From assembly GCF_025519785.1 (NCBI RefSeq), contig NZ_JAOPKZ010000004.1, positions 110,263 through 174,262 on the forward strand: 64,000 nt of DNA. Reading direction: 5' to 3'. The notes below the pieces were generated by a model, which did not search any database, was not told where the DNA came from, and saw only the letters and a list, made by a program, of their open reading frames with translations. The DNA is from Staphylococcus marylandisciuri (lineage in GTDB: Bacteria > Bacillota > Bacilli > Staphylococcales > Staphylococcaceae). Below are positions 8,826 through 18,181 of the stretch, one piece after another. The first letter of the stretch is position 1; each line of letters starts with the position of its first letter. The translations under genes and the position numbers were made by a program.

Positions 8826-8899
8826 GTCCTGGTAGCTCAGCTGGATAGAGCAATGGCCTTCTAAGCCATCGGTCGGGGGTTCGAATCCCTCCCAGGACG
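8826..8899 (+). tRNA. tRNA-Arg (anticodon TCT)
   Basis: 74 bases. Acceptor stem GTCCTGG/CCAGGAC with discriminator G; D arm GCTC..GAGC; anticodon stem ATGGC/GCCAT around CTTCTAA, so the anticodon is TCT, reading AGA; T arm with GGTTCGAATCC. CCA is not encoded. A hairpin (AACGTTG/CAACGTT, 8906-8925) follows. Confidence 0.97.
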
Positions 8900-8937
8900 T
8901 TAAACAACGTTGATATGACAACGTTTACCGATTGCAA

Positions 8938-8974
8938 GTGTCAAATATGTGTCAAGAAAATAATTTTCTGACAC
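8938..8974. repeat. GTGTCAA repeats downstream of tRNA-Arg
   Basis: Two direct copies of GTGTCAA (8938-8944, 8949-8955). The second begins an imperfect inverted repeat ending in TGACAC (8969-8974), with complementary AGAAAAT/ATTTTCT inside. Short direct repeats beside a tRNA 3' end can be arm-type integrase sites of a lost element; that reading is speculative. Confidence 0.35.
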
Positions 8975-8994
8975 GTTGACCTTGTATTTTTTTT

Positions 8995-9028
8995 GGCTTT
9001 TTGTCAAATAGGACTGGTTATTGAAAAC
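8995..9028 (+). repeat. Module D copy 2
   Basis: 34-bp near-identical copy of the repeat at 5362-5395 (GGCTTTTTGTCAAATAGG start). Here it abuts the 36-bp tandem array instead of module B. Confidence 0.5.
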
Positions 9029-9030
9029 TA

Positions 9031-9165
9031 GAGGCTGGGACATAATGGTCTTTAACTAGAAAGAAAGAGGCTGGGACATAATGGTCTTTAACTAGAAAGA
9101 AAGAGGCTGGGACAAAAAGGTCTTTGACTAGAGAGAGAGGCTAGGACATAAATCCGAGCCTCTTT
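9031..9165 (+). repeat. Four tandem 36-bp repeats (module C array)
   Basis: Copies of GAGGCTGGGACATAATGG-type sequence begin at 9031, 9067, 9103 and 9137 (spacing 36, 36, 34). Each is followed by a TCTTTAACTAGAAAGAA-like tail. The last copy forms a hairpin with the reverse complement at 9152-9164 (AGGCTAGGAC/ATCCGAGCCT). Single or hairpin forms of the same motif occur next to module A at 46011-46032 and 62805-62830. Confidence 0.85.
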
Positions 9166-9170
9166 CAGCC

Positions 9171-9551
9171 TTGGCAGTAGATGACTGATTTGAAAACGCG
9201 CTTGTATCAAGCTTTTTTCAATTCTAGTCATCCTTGCCGGGGCGGGACTACGAAATCTTTTTATTCAAATTAGATTTCTGTCCCGCTCCCTTCAACATCT
9301 TGGCAGTAGATGACTGATTTGAAAACGCGCTTGTATCAAGCTTTTTTCAATTCTAGTCATCCTTGCCGGGGCGGGACTACGAAATCTTTTTATTCAAATT
9401 AGATTTCTGTCCCGCTCCCTCTTTCAACATCTTGGCAGTAGATGGCTGATTTGAAAACGCGCTTGTATCAAGCTTTTTTCAATTCTAGTCATCCTTGCCG
9501 GGGCGGGACGACGAAATCTTTTTGTTCAAATTAGATTTCTGTCCCGCTCCC
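9171..9551 (+). repeat. Three tandem copies of the composite A-B cassette
   Basis: Units start at 9171, 9300 and 9432 (periods 129 and 132). Each has module A (9173-9238, 9302-9367, 9434-9499), a 66-bp hairpin with ends GGCAGTAGATGACT/AGTCATCCTTGCC and inner arms TTGAAAA/TTTTCAA and GCTTG/CAAGC. Module B follows directly (to 9290, 9419, 9551), joined as GCCGGGGCGGGAC. Copies differ at only a few bases, so the amplification looks recent. Together with the C array they fill the roughly 830-bp gap between tRNA-Arg and bshC; a decayed module D lies at 9560-9586. Confidence 0.9.
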
Positions 9552-9729
9552 TTTTCTTCTGCCTCTTTGTTAAATAGGATCAATGGATGGGATTGAATAG
9601 TTGAGTTTACTCGCTATCTGCATATTAAATATTAGTTTTTTCTTCTCTTTATATAGTAAGCCGTATAATTGTCATCAGGCAATATAATCTTTATACTGTA
9701 ATAGAATGAAATGACTAAGGAGAATGGGA

Positions 9730-11343
9730 ATGCACAGTAAGACGATTGAGTTAAGTCATGATGATCAATTTATTAAAAATATAGAAGACAGCGATACAGT
9801 TCTAACACAATTTTTCGAATATGATGCGATGGATTCTGAAAGCTATCAATTAAAAATGAATAGTTCAAATAATGGAAGAGAACAAGGGGTTTCTGAAATT
9901 ATTCAACAATATATGGCAGGTTTAGATTTATCCTCTGAGCAATTAGATAACTTAAAAGCGCTGAGCCATGGGGCGAAAGTTGTTATTGGAGGTCAGCAAG
10001 CTGGATTACTGGGCGGCCCGCTTTACTCTTTTCATAAAATCTTTTCTATTATAACTTTAGCACGTTCTCTTAAAGACAAATTTAGTGAACAAATTGTCCC
10101 CGTCTTTTGGATAGCTGGTGAAGATCATGATTTTGATGAAGTAAATCACACGTTTGCATACAACCAAGGAGAGGCGAACTTGAATAAAGTTAAATATCAT
10201 ACTTTAAAGCCGCCGCAAAATAGTGTTACTCATTATCATCCTAGTAAGAGCGATCTTAAAGTAGCAGTGCGTGATTTCTTTAAAGAGCTACCTGAGACTG
10301 AGCATACTAAGCCATTAATAGAAATGTGTGAAGAAATTATAATGACCAATGATAATTGGTCGGATATGTTTCGAGCATTGATTCATCAAGTTTTTAAAGA
10401 ATATGGTCTATTAATCATTGATGCTCAATTCAAACCACTTCGTGAGTATGAAAAATCATTTTTAAAATCTTTACTGTACAACCATCAATCAATTGATCAA
10501 GCGTTCAAACAAGCTCAAACAGATGTAGAACATCAAGGGTTAAAAAAGATGATTCAAACAGAATCAAATGTCCATCTGTTTATCGAAGAGGATGAAGTCA
10601 GAGAATTATTGACTTTCGAAGAAGGTAGTTACAAAACCTCTAAATCAAATAAATACTATACGTATGATGAACTAGTTAGCTTAATTGATAATGAACCTGA
10701 AAGGTTTTCAAATAATGTGGTAACACGGCCACTGATGCAAGAATGGCTTTTTAATACTATTGCTTTTATAGGCGGTCCTAGTGAAATTAAGTATTGGGCT
10801 GAATTGAATCAAATCTTTAAAGTATTAGAAATTGAAATGCCGATAGTCTTACCTAGACTTAGAATAAGTTATCTCAACGCACGCACAGAAAAGTTACTTT
10901 CTCGATACCAAGTAGATACAAGCACCGCAATTGAAGGTGGTTTGGAAAAGTACAAGTCGGAATTTATTCGAAGTAAAGCTTCAAGTTCATTTATACAACA
11001 AGTAGAGCATATGCAAAAGCGACAATCAGAACTCTATAAGTTACTTAAGCTTGAAGTTAAAGGTAATAACGATAATGAATTGCTAGTAGACAAAAATAAT
11101 GAAATACATCAAAAACAATACGAGTATTTACTACAAAGATATCTATTAAATATTGAACGAGAAAACGATATAAGCATGAAACACTTCCGTGAGATTGAAT
11201 CTGTACTCCATCCTATGGGTGGTTTACAAGAGAGAATATGGAATCCGTTACAAATTATGAACGAATTTGGGACAGATGTGTTCAGTCGCTCCACTTTTCC
11301 ACCACTTGATTACACATTCAAACATATCCTTGTAAAACCTTAG
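9730..11343 (+). CDS. bshC: Bacillithiol biosynthesis cysteine-adding enzyme
   Basis: Final step of bacillithiol synthesis: adds cysteine to glucosaminyl-malate (GlcN-Mal). Bacillithiol is the main low-molecular-weight thiol of staphylococci. 537 residues, the family's length. Seen: a nucleotide-binding-like N-terminal half with GGQQAGLLGGPLYSFHK (about 88-104) and PVFWIAGEDHDFDEVNH (about 127-143), then VVTRPLMQEWLF, IGGPSEIKYW and a charged, coiled-coil-like C-terminal region ending LHPMGGLQERIWNP. AAGGAG at 9717-9722 is one base from an ATG at 9724 and seven from the ATG at 9730, so the latter is chosen. Monocistronic with its own terminator. Confidence 0.96.
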   Translation: MHSKTIELSHDDQFIKNIEDSDTVLTQFFEYDAMDSESYQLKMNSSNNGREQGVSEIIQQYMAGLDLSSEQLDNLKALSHGAKVVIGGQQAGLLGGPLYSFHKIFSIITLARSLKDKFSEQIVPVFWIAGEDHDFDEVNHTFAYNQGEANLNKVKYHTLKPPQNSVTHYHPSKSDLKVAVRDFFKELPETEHTKPLIEMCEEIIMTNDNWSDMFRALIHQVFKEYGLLIIDAQFKPLREYEKSFLKSLLYNHQSIDQAFKQAQTDVEHQGLKKMIQTESNVHLFIEEDEVRELLTFEEGSYKTSKSNKYYTYDELVSLIDNEPERFSNNVVTRPLMQEWLFNTIAFIGGPSEIKYWAELNQIFKVLEIEMPIVLPRLRISYLNARTEKLLSRYQVDTSTAIEGGLEKYKSEFIRSKASSSFIQQVEHMQKRQSELYKLLKLEVKGNNDNELLVDKNNEIHQKQYEYLLQRYLLNIERENDISMKHFREIESVLHPMGGLQERIWNPLQIMNEFGTDVFSRSTFPPLDYTFKHILVKP

Positions 11344-11357
11344 AGCCACAGCGTTTT

Positions 11358-11394
11358 ACCCGATTTGACGTCGAATCAAATCGGGTATTTTTTT
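11358..11394 (+). terminator. Rho-independent terminator of bshC
   Basis: ACCCGATTTGA pairs with TCAAATCGGGT across a short loop and is followed by a T-run; starts 14 bases after the stop. Confidence 0.9.
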
Positions 11395-11432
11395 ATGCAA
11401 AATAAAGAAATGAGGTAAATGTTGTATAAATA

Positions 11433-11458
11433 GTGGAGGATAGTGGGGAGATGTGGTA
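11433..11458 (+). promoter_or_regulatory. Probable MraZ operator: three GTGG repeats, 10-bp period
   Basis: GTGGAG, GTGGGG and GTGGTA begin at 11433, 11443 and 11453, exactly one helical turn apart, just upstream of a TATATAT -10-like stretch (11463-11470) and 33 bases before mraZ. MraZ proteins are known to bind short G-rich direct repeats (TGGGN type) with this periodicity in front of their own operon, so autorepression of the division cluster is the natural reading. Confidence 0.65.
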
Positions 11459-11490
11459 AATTATATATATAGAAGGTGAGGTGAAATAAA

Positions 11491-11922
11491 ATGTTCATGG
11501 GAGAGTACGAGCACCAACTTGATACGAAGGGTCGTATGATCGTTCCTTCTAAGTTTCGTTACGATTTAAATGAACGTTTTATTATCACTAGAGGCCTCGA
11601 TAAATGCTTGTTTGGTTATACACTTGAAGAATGGCAAACGATAGAGGAGAAGATGAAAACCTTACCTATGACGAAAAAAGACGCACGTAAATTCATGCGT
11701 ATGTTCTTCTCTGGCGCTATCGAAGTAGAGTTAGACAAACAAGGACGTATCAATATTCCGTCAAACTTACGACAATACGCTAATTTAAGTAAGGAATGTA
11801 CAGTAATTGGGGTTTCAAATCGCATTGAGATTTGGGATCGCGAAACTTGGAACAACTTCTATGAAGAATCTGAAGAGAGTTTCGAGGATATTGCTGAAGA
11901 TTTAATTGACTTTGAATTTTAA
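11491..11922 (+). CDS. mraZ: Transcriptional regulator MraZ
   Basis: DNA-binding regulator at the head of the division/cell wall cluster; in other bacteria it represses its own operon. 143 residues. Two SpoVT/AbrB-type half domains are visible: [13 protein letters not shown] (about 11-23) and [13 protein letters not shown] (about 83-95). ATG start with AAGGTGAGG upstream. It begins a run in which rsmH, ftsL and pbp1 follow with gaps of 14 to -20 bases. Confidence 0.96.
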   Translation: MFMGEYEHQLDTKGRMIVPSKFRYDLNERFIITRGLDKCLFGYTLEEWQTIEEKMKTLPMTKKDARKFMRMFFSGAIEVELDKQGRINIPSNLRQYANLSKECTVIGVSNRIEIWDRETWNNFYEESEESFEDIAEDLIDFEF

Positions 11923-11936
11923 ATGGAGGTATTTGT

Positions 11937-12872
11937 GTGTTTCATCACGTCAGCGTCATGTTAAAAGAAACCATTGACGAACTTAACGTAAAACAAGATG
12001 GTACGTATGTTGACTGTACGCTTGGCGGAGCAGGACATGCACTCTATTTAGTACAACAACTTAGTGATAAAGGGCATCTAATCGCTATAGATAAAGACCA
12101 AACTGCTTTAGATAACGCGAAAGATGTGCTTAAAGATCACTTAAGCAAAGTTACTTTTATACATAGTAATTTTAGTGAATTAACAGAAATTTTGAATGAT
12201 TTAAATATAGAGAAAGTCGATGGTATATATTACGATCTCGGCGTTTCAAGTCCGCAGTTAGATGTACCTGAACGCGGCTTTAGTTATCATCATGATGCAA
12301 AGTTAGATATGCGTATGGATCAGACTCAAGAGTTAACGGCTTATGATGTAGTAAATGATTGGACTTTTCAAGAACTTGTGCGGATTTTCAATCGCTATGG
12401 TGAAGAAAAGTTTGCAAAGCAAATTGCTAGACGTATTGAACAACATCGCGCTAAGCAACCCATCGAAACTACTTTGGAACTCGTTGATGTTATAAAGGAA
12501 GGGATTCCTGCTAAGGCACGGCGTAAAGGTGGACATCCTGCTAAAAGAGTCTTTCAAGCAATAAGAATCGCTGTTAATGACGAGCTTTCTGCATTTGAAG
12601 AATCGCTTAAACAAGCAATTGAGTTGATCCGTGTTAATGGAAGAATATCAGTAATATCTTTCCATTCCTTAGAAGACCGATTGTGTAAACAGATGTTTCA
12701 GGAGTATGAGAAAGGTCCTGAAGTACCAAGAGGCGTACCGATGTTACCTGAAGCTTACACACCTAAATTAAAAAGAGTTAATCGCAAGCCAATCGTCGCG
12801 ACCGACGAAGATGTAGAAGAGAATAACAGAGCGCGCAGTGCTAAGTTACGCGTTGCAGAAATACTAAAATAA
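11937..12872 (+). CDS. rsmH: 16S rRNA (cytosine-1402-N4)-methyltransferase
   Basis: N4-methylates C1402 of 16S rRNA in the ribosomal P site, using S-adenosylmethionine. 311 residues. Seen: SAM-binding [13 protein letters not shown] near residue 25, [21 protein letters not shown], the [16 protein letters not shown] segment and [12 protein letters not shown] start, seven bases after GGAGG (11925-11929). Cluster position between mraZ and ftsL is the classical one. Confidence 0.97.
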   Translation: MFHHVSVMLKETIDELNVKQDGTYVDCTLGGAGHALYLVQQLSDKGHLIAIDKDQTALDNAKDVLKDHLSKVTFIHSNFSELTEILNDLNIEKVDGIYYDLGVSSPQLDVPERGFSYHHDAKLDMRMDQTQELTAYDVVNDWTFQELVRIFNRYGEEKFAKQIARRIEQHRAKQPIETTLELVDVIKEGIPAKARRKGGHPAKRVFQAIRIAVNDELSAFEESLKQAIELIRVNGRISVISFHSLEDRLCKQMFQEYEKGPEVPRGVPMLPEAYTPKLKRVNRKPIVATDEDVEENNRARSAKLRVAEILK

Positions 12873-12889
12873 GGAGTGGAATTATAACG

Positions 12890-13288
12890 ATGGCTGTAGA
12901 AAAAATTTATGAACCATACAATACTGCACAACACGTACCTGAACAGCAACCAGAACCTAATAAAAAGGCAGATCAGTCTGTTAAACGTAAGGTCATAGTT
13001 AAACTAACTAAATTTGAAAAAATGTTATACATAGGTTTGATAACTGTAATTGCCTTCGTAAGTATTTATATGCTATCTTTAAAAATGGATGCGTACGACA
13101 CTCATGGTAAAATAGCAGATCTAGATCATAAAATAGAAAAACAAGCAAGTGAAAATAGTGCTATCGAATCAGAAATCAAGAAAAACTCCTCATATCAGCG
13201 CATTTACGATAAGGCTAAAGAACAAGGAATGAGCCTTAAGAACGACAATGTAAAGGTAGTGCGTAATAATGGCGAAGCGAAAAATTAG
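12890..13288 (+). CDS. ftsL: Cell division protein FtsL
   Basis: Small bitopic membrane protein that forms the septal FtsL-DivIC-DivIB complex. 132 residues: a hydrophilic cytoplasmic N-terminus of about 44 residues, one membrane segment (about 45-63, IGLITVIAFVSIYML), then an extracellular coiled-coil-like stretch (KMDAYDTHGKIADLDHKIEKQ). Sequence is weakly conserved in this family; identity rests on topology and position between rsmH and pbp1. AAGGAG at 12871-12876 is rather far (13 bases) from the ATG. Confidence 0.9.
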   Translation: MAVEKIYEPYNTAQHVPEQQPEPNKKADQSVKRKVIVKLTKFEKMLYIGLITVIAFVSIYMLSLKMDAYDTHGKIADLDHKIEKQASENSAIESEIKKNSSYQRIYDKAKEQGMSLKNDNVKVVRNNGEAKN

Positions 13289-15545
13289 ACTAAAAAAACC
13301 TCTTTTTAAAATAAAAAAAAATAAAATAGGGGCAGTCCTACTCACTCTTGGATTCGGACTGCTCTTTTTTACGTTAGCTTTAAGATTTACATATATCATG
13401 CTTACTGGACATTCTTCTGGCCAGGATCTTATATTAAAAGCGAATCAAAAGTACTTAGCTGAGAAGACGCAACAACCCGAACGCGGAAAAATTTATGATC
13501 GAAATGGAAAGATACTAGCAGAAGATGTCGAGCGCTATAAATTAGTAGCTGTAATTGATAAAGCAGCTAGTAAAGACAGCGATAAACCCAAACACGTGGT
13601 AGATAAAAAGAAGACTGCTAAAAAATTATCTTCTGTACTTGATATGTCAGCAAAGGACATTGAGAACAAATTAGACAACAAAAAAGCATTCCAAGTTGAA
13701 TTTGGGCAAAAAGGAACCAATTTGACTTATAAAGAAAAAGAGAAAATAGAGAAAATGCACTTACCTGGAATAGCACTCTATCCTGAAACTGAACGCTCAT
13801 ATCCTAACGGTAACTTCGCCTCCCATTTGATTGGACTAGCTCAAAAAGACCCAGATACTGGTAACCTTAAAGGCGCAATGGGAGTAGAAAAAATCTTCGA
13901 TAGTTATCTATCAGGAACGAAAGGTTCATTGTCATATATTAGTGATATTTGGGGCTATATCGCACCGAATAGTAAAAAAGAGAAAATGCCCAAACGCGGT
14001 GATGATGTTCATCTCACATTAGATTCAAACATTCAAGTTTTCGTGGAACGTGCCCTTGATGAAATGGTTGATCACTTTAAGCCGAAAGACTTGTTTGCAG
14101 TCGTGATGGATGCAAAAACGGGTGAAATACTAGGTTACAGTCAGCGACCAACTTTCAATCCAGAAACTGGAAAAGACTTCGGTAAGAAATGGGCAAATGA
14201 CCTTTATCAAAATACTTATGAGCCTGGTTCTACGTTTAAAACTTATGGTTTAGCAGCTGCTATTCAAGAAGGAAAGTTTAAGCCGAATGAAAAATACAAA
14301 TCAGGTCATAGAGATATTATGGGTTCACGAATATCTGACTGGAATAAAGTTGGTTGGGGCAAGATTCCGATGACATTAGGCTTTACATACTCATCCAACA
14401 CTCTGATGATGCACCTTCAAGATTTAGTAGGCGCTGACAAGATGAAGACGTGGTATGAAAAGTTTGGTTTTGGCAAACCAACCAACGGATTATTCGACAG
14501 TGAAGCTAAAGGTGGTATAGCTTGGGACAACGAAGCGCAACAAAAGACTTCAGCATTTGGTCAATCCACTACAGTTACGCCTATACAGATGCTTCAAGCA
14601 CATTCAGCGTTTTATCATGACGGAAATATGGTTAAACCCTGGTATGTGAGTAGCATCAATAATCCTTCTACTAAAGATACCTTTTATAAAGGAAAGACAG
14701 AGTACAATGGCAAGCCCGTGACTAAAGAAACGACTAAAAAAGTCCGTACTGAACTCGATAAGGTGGTTAATAGTGAAAAGAGCCATGCTCAGAACTATCG
14801 TCTGAAAGGCTATAGTTTGGAAGGTAAGACTGGTACAGCGCAAGTGGCAAGTAAGAATGGAGGATATGAAACTGGCGATAATCCTTATTTCGTTAGCTTT
14901 ATTGGAGCAGCACCAAAGAAAGACCCTCAAGTCATCGTTTACGCCGGAATGAGTTTAGCGCAGAAAAATGACCAAGAGGCTTATGAAATGGGTGTAAGTA
15001 AAGCATTTAAACCTATAATGGAGAATACGCTTAAATACCTAAATGTTACTGATAAGAACTCTAAAGATAAGTCTGACGTAAAATATAGTAAAGTTCCTCA
15101 AGTAGAAGGCAAGTCTCTTGATGATGCTAAAGATAGTATTGAATCCAAATCGCTAAAAGCTGAAGTTATAGGTAGCGGTAAAAAAGTTACTAAGCAATCT
15201 GTAGCGGCCAATAAATCATTACTTCCGAATAGTAGAGTGTTGCTATTAACCGACGGAGATGTCACAGTGCCAGACATGAGCGGTTGGTCTAAAGAAGAGG
15301 TCGTAGCCTTCGAACGATTAACTCATATTAAAGTTGATATCAAAGGTAGTGGTTACGTTAGTGATCAATCTGTTAAACAGGGTGAAAGTGTTGGTAAGAA
15401 AGACAAAGTTACAGTGCAATTATCTGCAAATGAAATAGAAGGAACCGAAAATAATGAGAAGCAAGATTTAAGTGGTAAACAAAAAGAAGAAAAGGATAAA
15501 AAAGATAAGAAAAATGCTTCTAAACATAAGGACAAATCCACTTAA
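13269..15545 (+). CDS. pbp1: Penicillin-binding protein 1 (septal transpeptidase)
   Basis: Class B penicillin-binding protein that cross-links peptidoglycan at the septum; membrane-anchored and essential in S. aureus. 758 residues. Order: short Lys-rich cytoplasmic end, membrane segment (about 19-40), dimerisation domain with RGKIYDRNGKILAED, transpeptidase domain with the catalytic Ser in GSTFK (about 319), SSN (about 375) and KTGTAQ (about 519), then two PASTA repeats (about 605-725) and a low-complexity Lys/Asp/Glu tail. It starts 20 bases inside ftsL with a weak binding site, suggesting translational coupling. Confidence 0.96.
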   Translation: MAKRKIRLKKPLFKIKKNKIGAVLLTLGFGLLFFTLALRFTYIMLTGHSSGQDLILKANQKYLAEKTQQPERGKIYDRNGKILAEDVERYKLVAVIDKAASKDSDKPKHVVDKKKTAKKLSSVLDMSAKDIENKLDNKKAFQVEFGQKGTNLTYKEKEKIEKMHLPGIALYPETERSYPNGNFASHLIGLAQKDPDTGNLKGAMGVEKIFDSYLSGTKGSLSYISDIWGYIAPNSKKEKMPKRGDDVHLTLDSNIQVFVERALDEMVDHFKPKDLFAVVMDAKTGEILGYSQRPTFNPETGKDFGKKWANDLYQNTYEPGSTFKTYGLAAAIQEGKFKPNEKYKSGHRDIMGSRISDWNKVGWGKIPMTLGFTYSSNTLMMHLQDLVGADKMKTWYEKFGFGKPTNGLFDSEAKGGIAWDNEAQQKTSAFGQSTTVTPIQMLQAHSAFYHDGNMVKPWYVSSINNPSTKDTFYKGKTEYNGKPVTKETTKKVRTELDKVVNSEKSHAQNYRLKGYSLEGKTGTAQVASKNGGYETGDNPYFVSFIGAAPKKDPQVIVYAGMSLAQKNDQEAYEMGVSKAFKPIMENTLKYLNVTDKNSKDKSDVKYSKVPQVEGKSLDDAKDSIESKSLKAEVIGSGKKVTKQSVAANKSLLPNSRVLLLTDGDVTVPDMSGWSKEEVVAFERLTHIKVDIKGSGYVSDQSVKQGESVGKKDKVTVQLSANEIEGTENNEKQDLSGKQKEEKDKKDKKNASKHKDKST

Positions 15546-15845
15546 GGTAATACAGACGTTTACTAGTGCGTTCTCAATTTAAATTATAGCCAACTATCGT
15601 TATACAATTTTAGAAAGGTTCTTAGTTGAAACAGACGGTTAGTTCACAAGTGTGAGGTTAATCATGAGCTCCGGTAGCATTTAGCTCCTTTAGAGATATT
15701 CATGAGAGTTTGAAATTGTAATCCAATATAATGGGAGTTTTCGCTAACATAGAGCGACAATTTTTCTCAGCTTGTGTAATAAATTGTCTCAATAAGGTGA
15801 TTACGGTGTTCAATTAAGGTTGTTCCCAGATTCAAGGAGGATAAT
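15546..15845. other. 300-bp pbp1-mraY gap
   Basis: No ORF, no repeat module and no convincing terminator. A small inverted repeat (GAGCT/AGCTC, 15667-15688) is present and AAGGAGG precedes mraY. A promoter for mraY may lie here but none stands out. Confidence 0.5.
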
Positions 15846-16811
15846 ATGGTTTATTTATTAGCAATTAGTGCATTTCTTATAACATTTATATTGGTGCCTT
15901 TACTCATTCCAACCTTAAAGAGGATGAAATTTGGGCAAAGCATTCGTGAAGAAGGGCCTCAAAGTCATATGAAGAAGACAGGTACCCCTACGATGGGGGG
16001 CTTGACTTTCCTCATAAGTATAATTGTAACTACAATTGTAGGAATTATATTTACAGACTATCAAAACGAACTCATCCTGTTATTGTTTGTGACAATTGGG
16101 TTTGGATTAATAGGTTTCATAGATGATTATATAATTGTGGTAAAGAAGAATAATCAAGGGCTCACGTCTAAACAGAAGTTCTTAGCTCAAATAGCTATAG
16201 CAGTCATCTTCTTTATTTTGAGTTACGCCTTTAACCTTGCTGATTTCTCTACAGGTATTCACATACCGTTTACACACTTTGATCTCCCATTATCTGTTGT
16301 GTATGTAATTTTTATTATCTTCTGGCAAGTTGGTTTTTCGAATGCCGTCAATCTTACGGACGGTCTCGATGGTTTAGCTACAGGGTTATCTATTATAGGT
16401 TTCGTCATGTATGCAATCATGGCTTTTCTATTAGGGCAAGCAGCTATTGGTGTCTTCTGTATCATCATGATATGCGCTCTAGCAGGCTTTTTACCATTTA
16501 ATCTTAATCCAGCTAAAGTCTTTATGGGAGACACAGGTAGTTTGGCACTGGGCGGTATATTTGCGACGATCTCCATACTTTTAAATGCTGAGATATCTCT
16601 CTTATTTATAGGTTTAGTCTTCGTTGCAGAGACGCTATCAGTAATGATGCAAGTGACCTCATATAAACTAACGGGTAGAAGAATATTTAGAATGTCACCG
16701 TTACATCACCACTTCGAATTATGTGGTTGGAATGAACGAAAAGTCGTTACTGTGTTTTGGACTGTAGGCCTTGTAGCTGGTTTAATTGGTTTATGGATTG
16801 GAGTGCACTAA
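15846..16811 (+). CDS. mraY: Phospho-N-acetylmuramoyl-pentapeptide transferase
   Basis: Makes lipid I by moving phospho-MurNAc-pentapeptide from UDP to undecaprenyl phosphate at the inner face of the membrane. 321 residues with about ten hydrophobic segments. Conserved loops: GTPTMGGL, the DDYIIV aspartates (about residue 95), NLTDGLDGLATG (about 171-182), FMGDTGSLALGG (about 228) and PLHHHFE (about 283). ATG with AAGGAGGATA upstream. Five bases separate it from murD. Confidence 0.98.
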   Translation: MVYLLAISAFLITFILVPLLIPTLKRMKFGQSIREEGPQSHMKKTGTPTMGGLTFLISIIVTTIVGIIFTDYQNELILLLFVTIGFGLIGFIDDYIIVVKKNNQGLTSKQKFLAQIAIAVIFFILSYAFNLADFSTGIHIPFTHFDLPLSVVYVIFIIFWQVGFSNAVNLTDGLDGLATGLSIIGFVMYAIMAFLLGQAAIGVFCIIMICALAGFLPFNLNPAKVFMGDTGSLALGGIFATISILLNAEISLLFIGLVFVAETLSVMMQVTSYKLTGRRIFRMSPLHHHFELCGWNERKVVTVFWTVGLVAGLIGLWIGVH

Positions 16812-16816
16812 TATAA

Positions 16817-18166
16817 ATGTTGAGTTATACAGGTTTAAAAGATAAGAATGTACTTGTAATAGGGTTAGCCAAAAGCGGATATGAAGCGGCGAAGCTACTT
16901 AATAAATTAGGTGCTAAAGTCGTCGTTAATGATGGTAAGGATTTAAGCCAAGATTCACATGCGAAAGATCTAGAAGACATGGGCATAGAAATTGTAGGGG
17001 GTCATCATCCCTTATCCTTACTTGATCGAGATCCTATAATTATCAAAAATCCAGGTATTCCGTACTCAGTACCTATTTTAGTGGAAGCGGTTAATAGAGG
17101 ATTGAAAATACTAACAGAGGTAGAATTAAGTTATCTTGTTTCTGAAGCACCTATCATCGGTGTCACAGGTACTAATGGGAAGACTACTGTAACTTCACTT
17201 ATAGGTGATATGTTTCAAAAGAGTCGTGAAGTAGGGCGTTTATCAGGTAATATCGGGTTTGTAGCTTCAAAAGTAGCTCAAGAAGTAAGTTCAGATGATT
17301 ACATGATTACTGAACTTTCGTCGTTCCAATTATTAGGCATCGAGCAATATCGCCCTCACATCGCTATTATCACTAATATCTATTCAGCACATCTCGACTA
17401 TCACGAAACATTAGAGAATTATCAAAATGCCAAAAAGAATATTTATAAAAATCAAACAGAAAATGATTATTTAATTTGCAATTACCATCAACGTCATTTA
17501 ATTGAATCCGAATCATTAAAAGCGCGTACATATTACTTCTCGACACAGCAAGAAGTAGATGGTATTTATATTCAGGATAACTACATTGTTTTTCAAGGGT
17601 TTAGAATTATTCACGTAGATGATGTAGTGTTACCAGGAGAACATAATTTAGAGAATGTCTTAGCTGCAGTGTTAGCATCATTACTTGCGGGTGTTCCAGT
17701 AAGAGCTATCATTGATAGCTTAATCACTTTCTCTGGTATAGAACATCGCCTGCAGTATGTAGGAGCTAATAAGACGAATAAGTACTATAATGATTCTAAG
17801 GCAACTAATACATTAGCTACTCAATTTGCTTTAAACTCATTCGAGCAACCCATTATTTGGTTATGTGGTGGGCTAGATCGAGGAAATTCATTTGATGAAT
17901 TAGCGCCATATATGAATAATGTTCGCGTGATGATAACTTTTGGAGAAACGCAAGATAAATTTGTTAAGTTAGGTTCAAGTCAAGGGAAATACGTTATTCG
18001 AGCTACTGATGTAGAAGATGCAGTTGATAAGGCACAAGAAGTTATCGAACCGAACGATATTGTACTTCTTTCGCCAGCATGTGCAAGCTGGGATCAATAT
18101 AATACCTTTGAAGAACGGGGTCAAAAATTTATTGATCGCTTCCGTTCACATTTACCCCATTTTTAA
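16817..18166 (+). CDS. murD: UDP-N-acetylmuramoyl-L-alanine--D-glutamate ligase
   Basis: ATP-dependent ligase adding D-glutamate (made by MurI, also in this window) to UDP-MurNAc-L-Ala. 449 residues. N-terminal UDP-binding Rossmann domain ([17 protein letters not shown]), NPGIPYS, central ATPase with P-loop [11 protein letters not shown] (about 112-122), [16 protein letters not shown] and NDSKATN in the C-terminal domain. The ribosome binding site is weak; coupling from mraY is likely. Confidence 0.97.
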   Translation: MLSYTGLKDKNVLVIGLAKSGYEAAKLLNKLGAKVVVNDGKDLSQDSHAKDLEDMGIEIVGGHHPLSLLDRDPIIIKNPGIPYSVPILVEAVNRGLKILTEVELSYLVSEAPIIGVTGTNGKTTVTSLIGDMFQKSREVGRLSGNIGFVASKVAQEVSSDDYMITELSSFQLLGIEQYRPHIAIITNIYSAHLDYHETLENYQNAKKNIYKNQTENDYLICNYHQRHLIESESLKARTYYFSTQQEVDGIYIQDNYIVFQGFRIIHVDDVVLPGEHNLENVLAAVLASLLAGVPVRAIIDSLITFSGIEHRLQYVGANKTNKYYNDSKATNTLATQFALNSFEQPIIWLCGGLDRGNSFDELAPYMNNVRVMITFGETQDKFVKLGSSQGKYVIRATDVEDAVDKAQEVIEPNDIVLLSPACASWDQYNTFEERGQKFIDRFRSHLPHF

Positions 18167-18181
18167 AGGATGTGAAATAAT

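Noticed and set aside
9031..9551. CRISPR array
   Set aside because: Repeats are adjacent tandem units of 36 or about 130 bp without unique spacers, and no cas genes are present.
14604..14930. Minus-strand 108-codon frame inside pbp1
   Set aside because: Shadow of the transpeptidase domain; no promoter or binding site.
16259..16576. Minus-strand 105-codon frame inside mraY
   Set aside because: Antisense shadow of a well-conserved gene with no binding site and no recognisable protein features.
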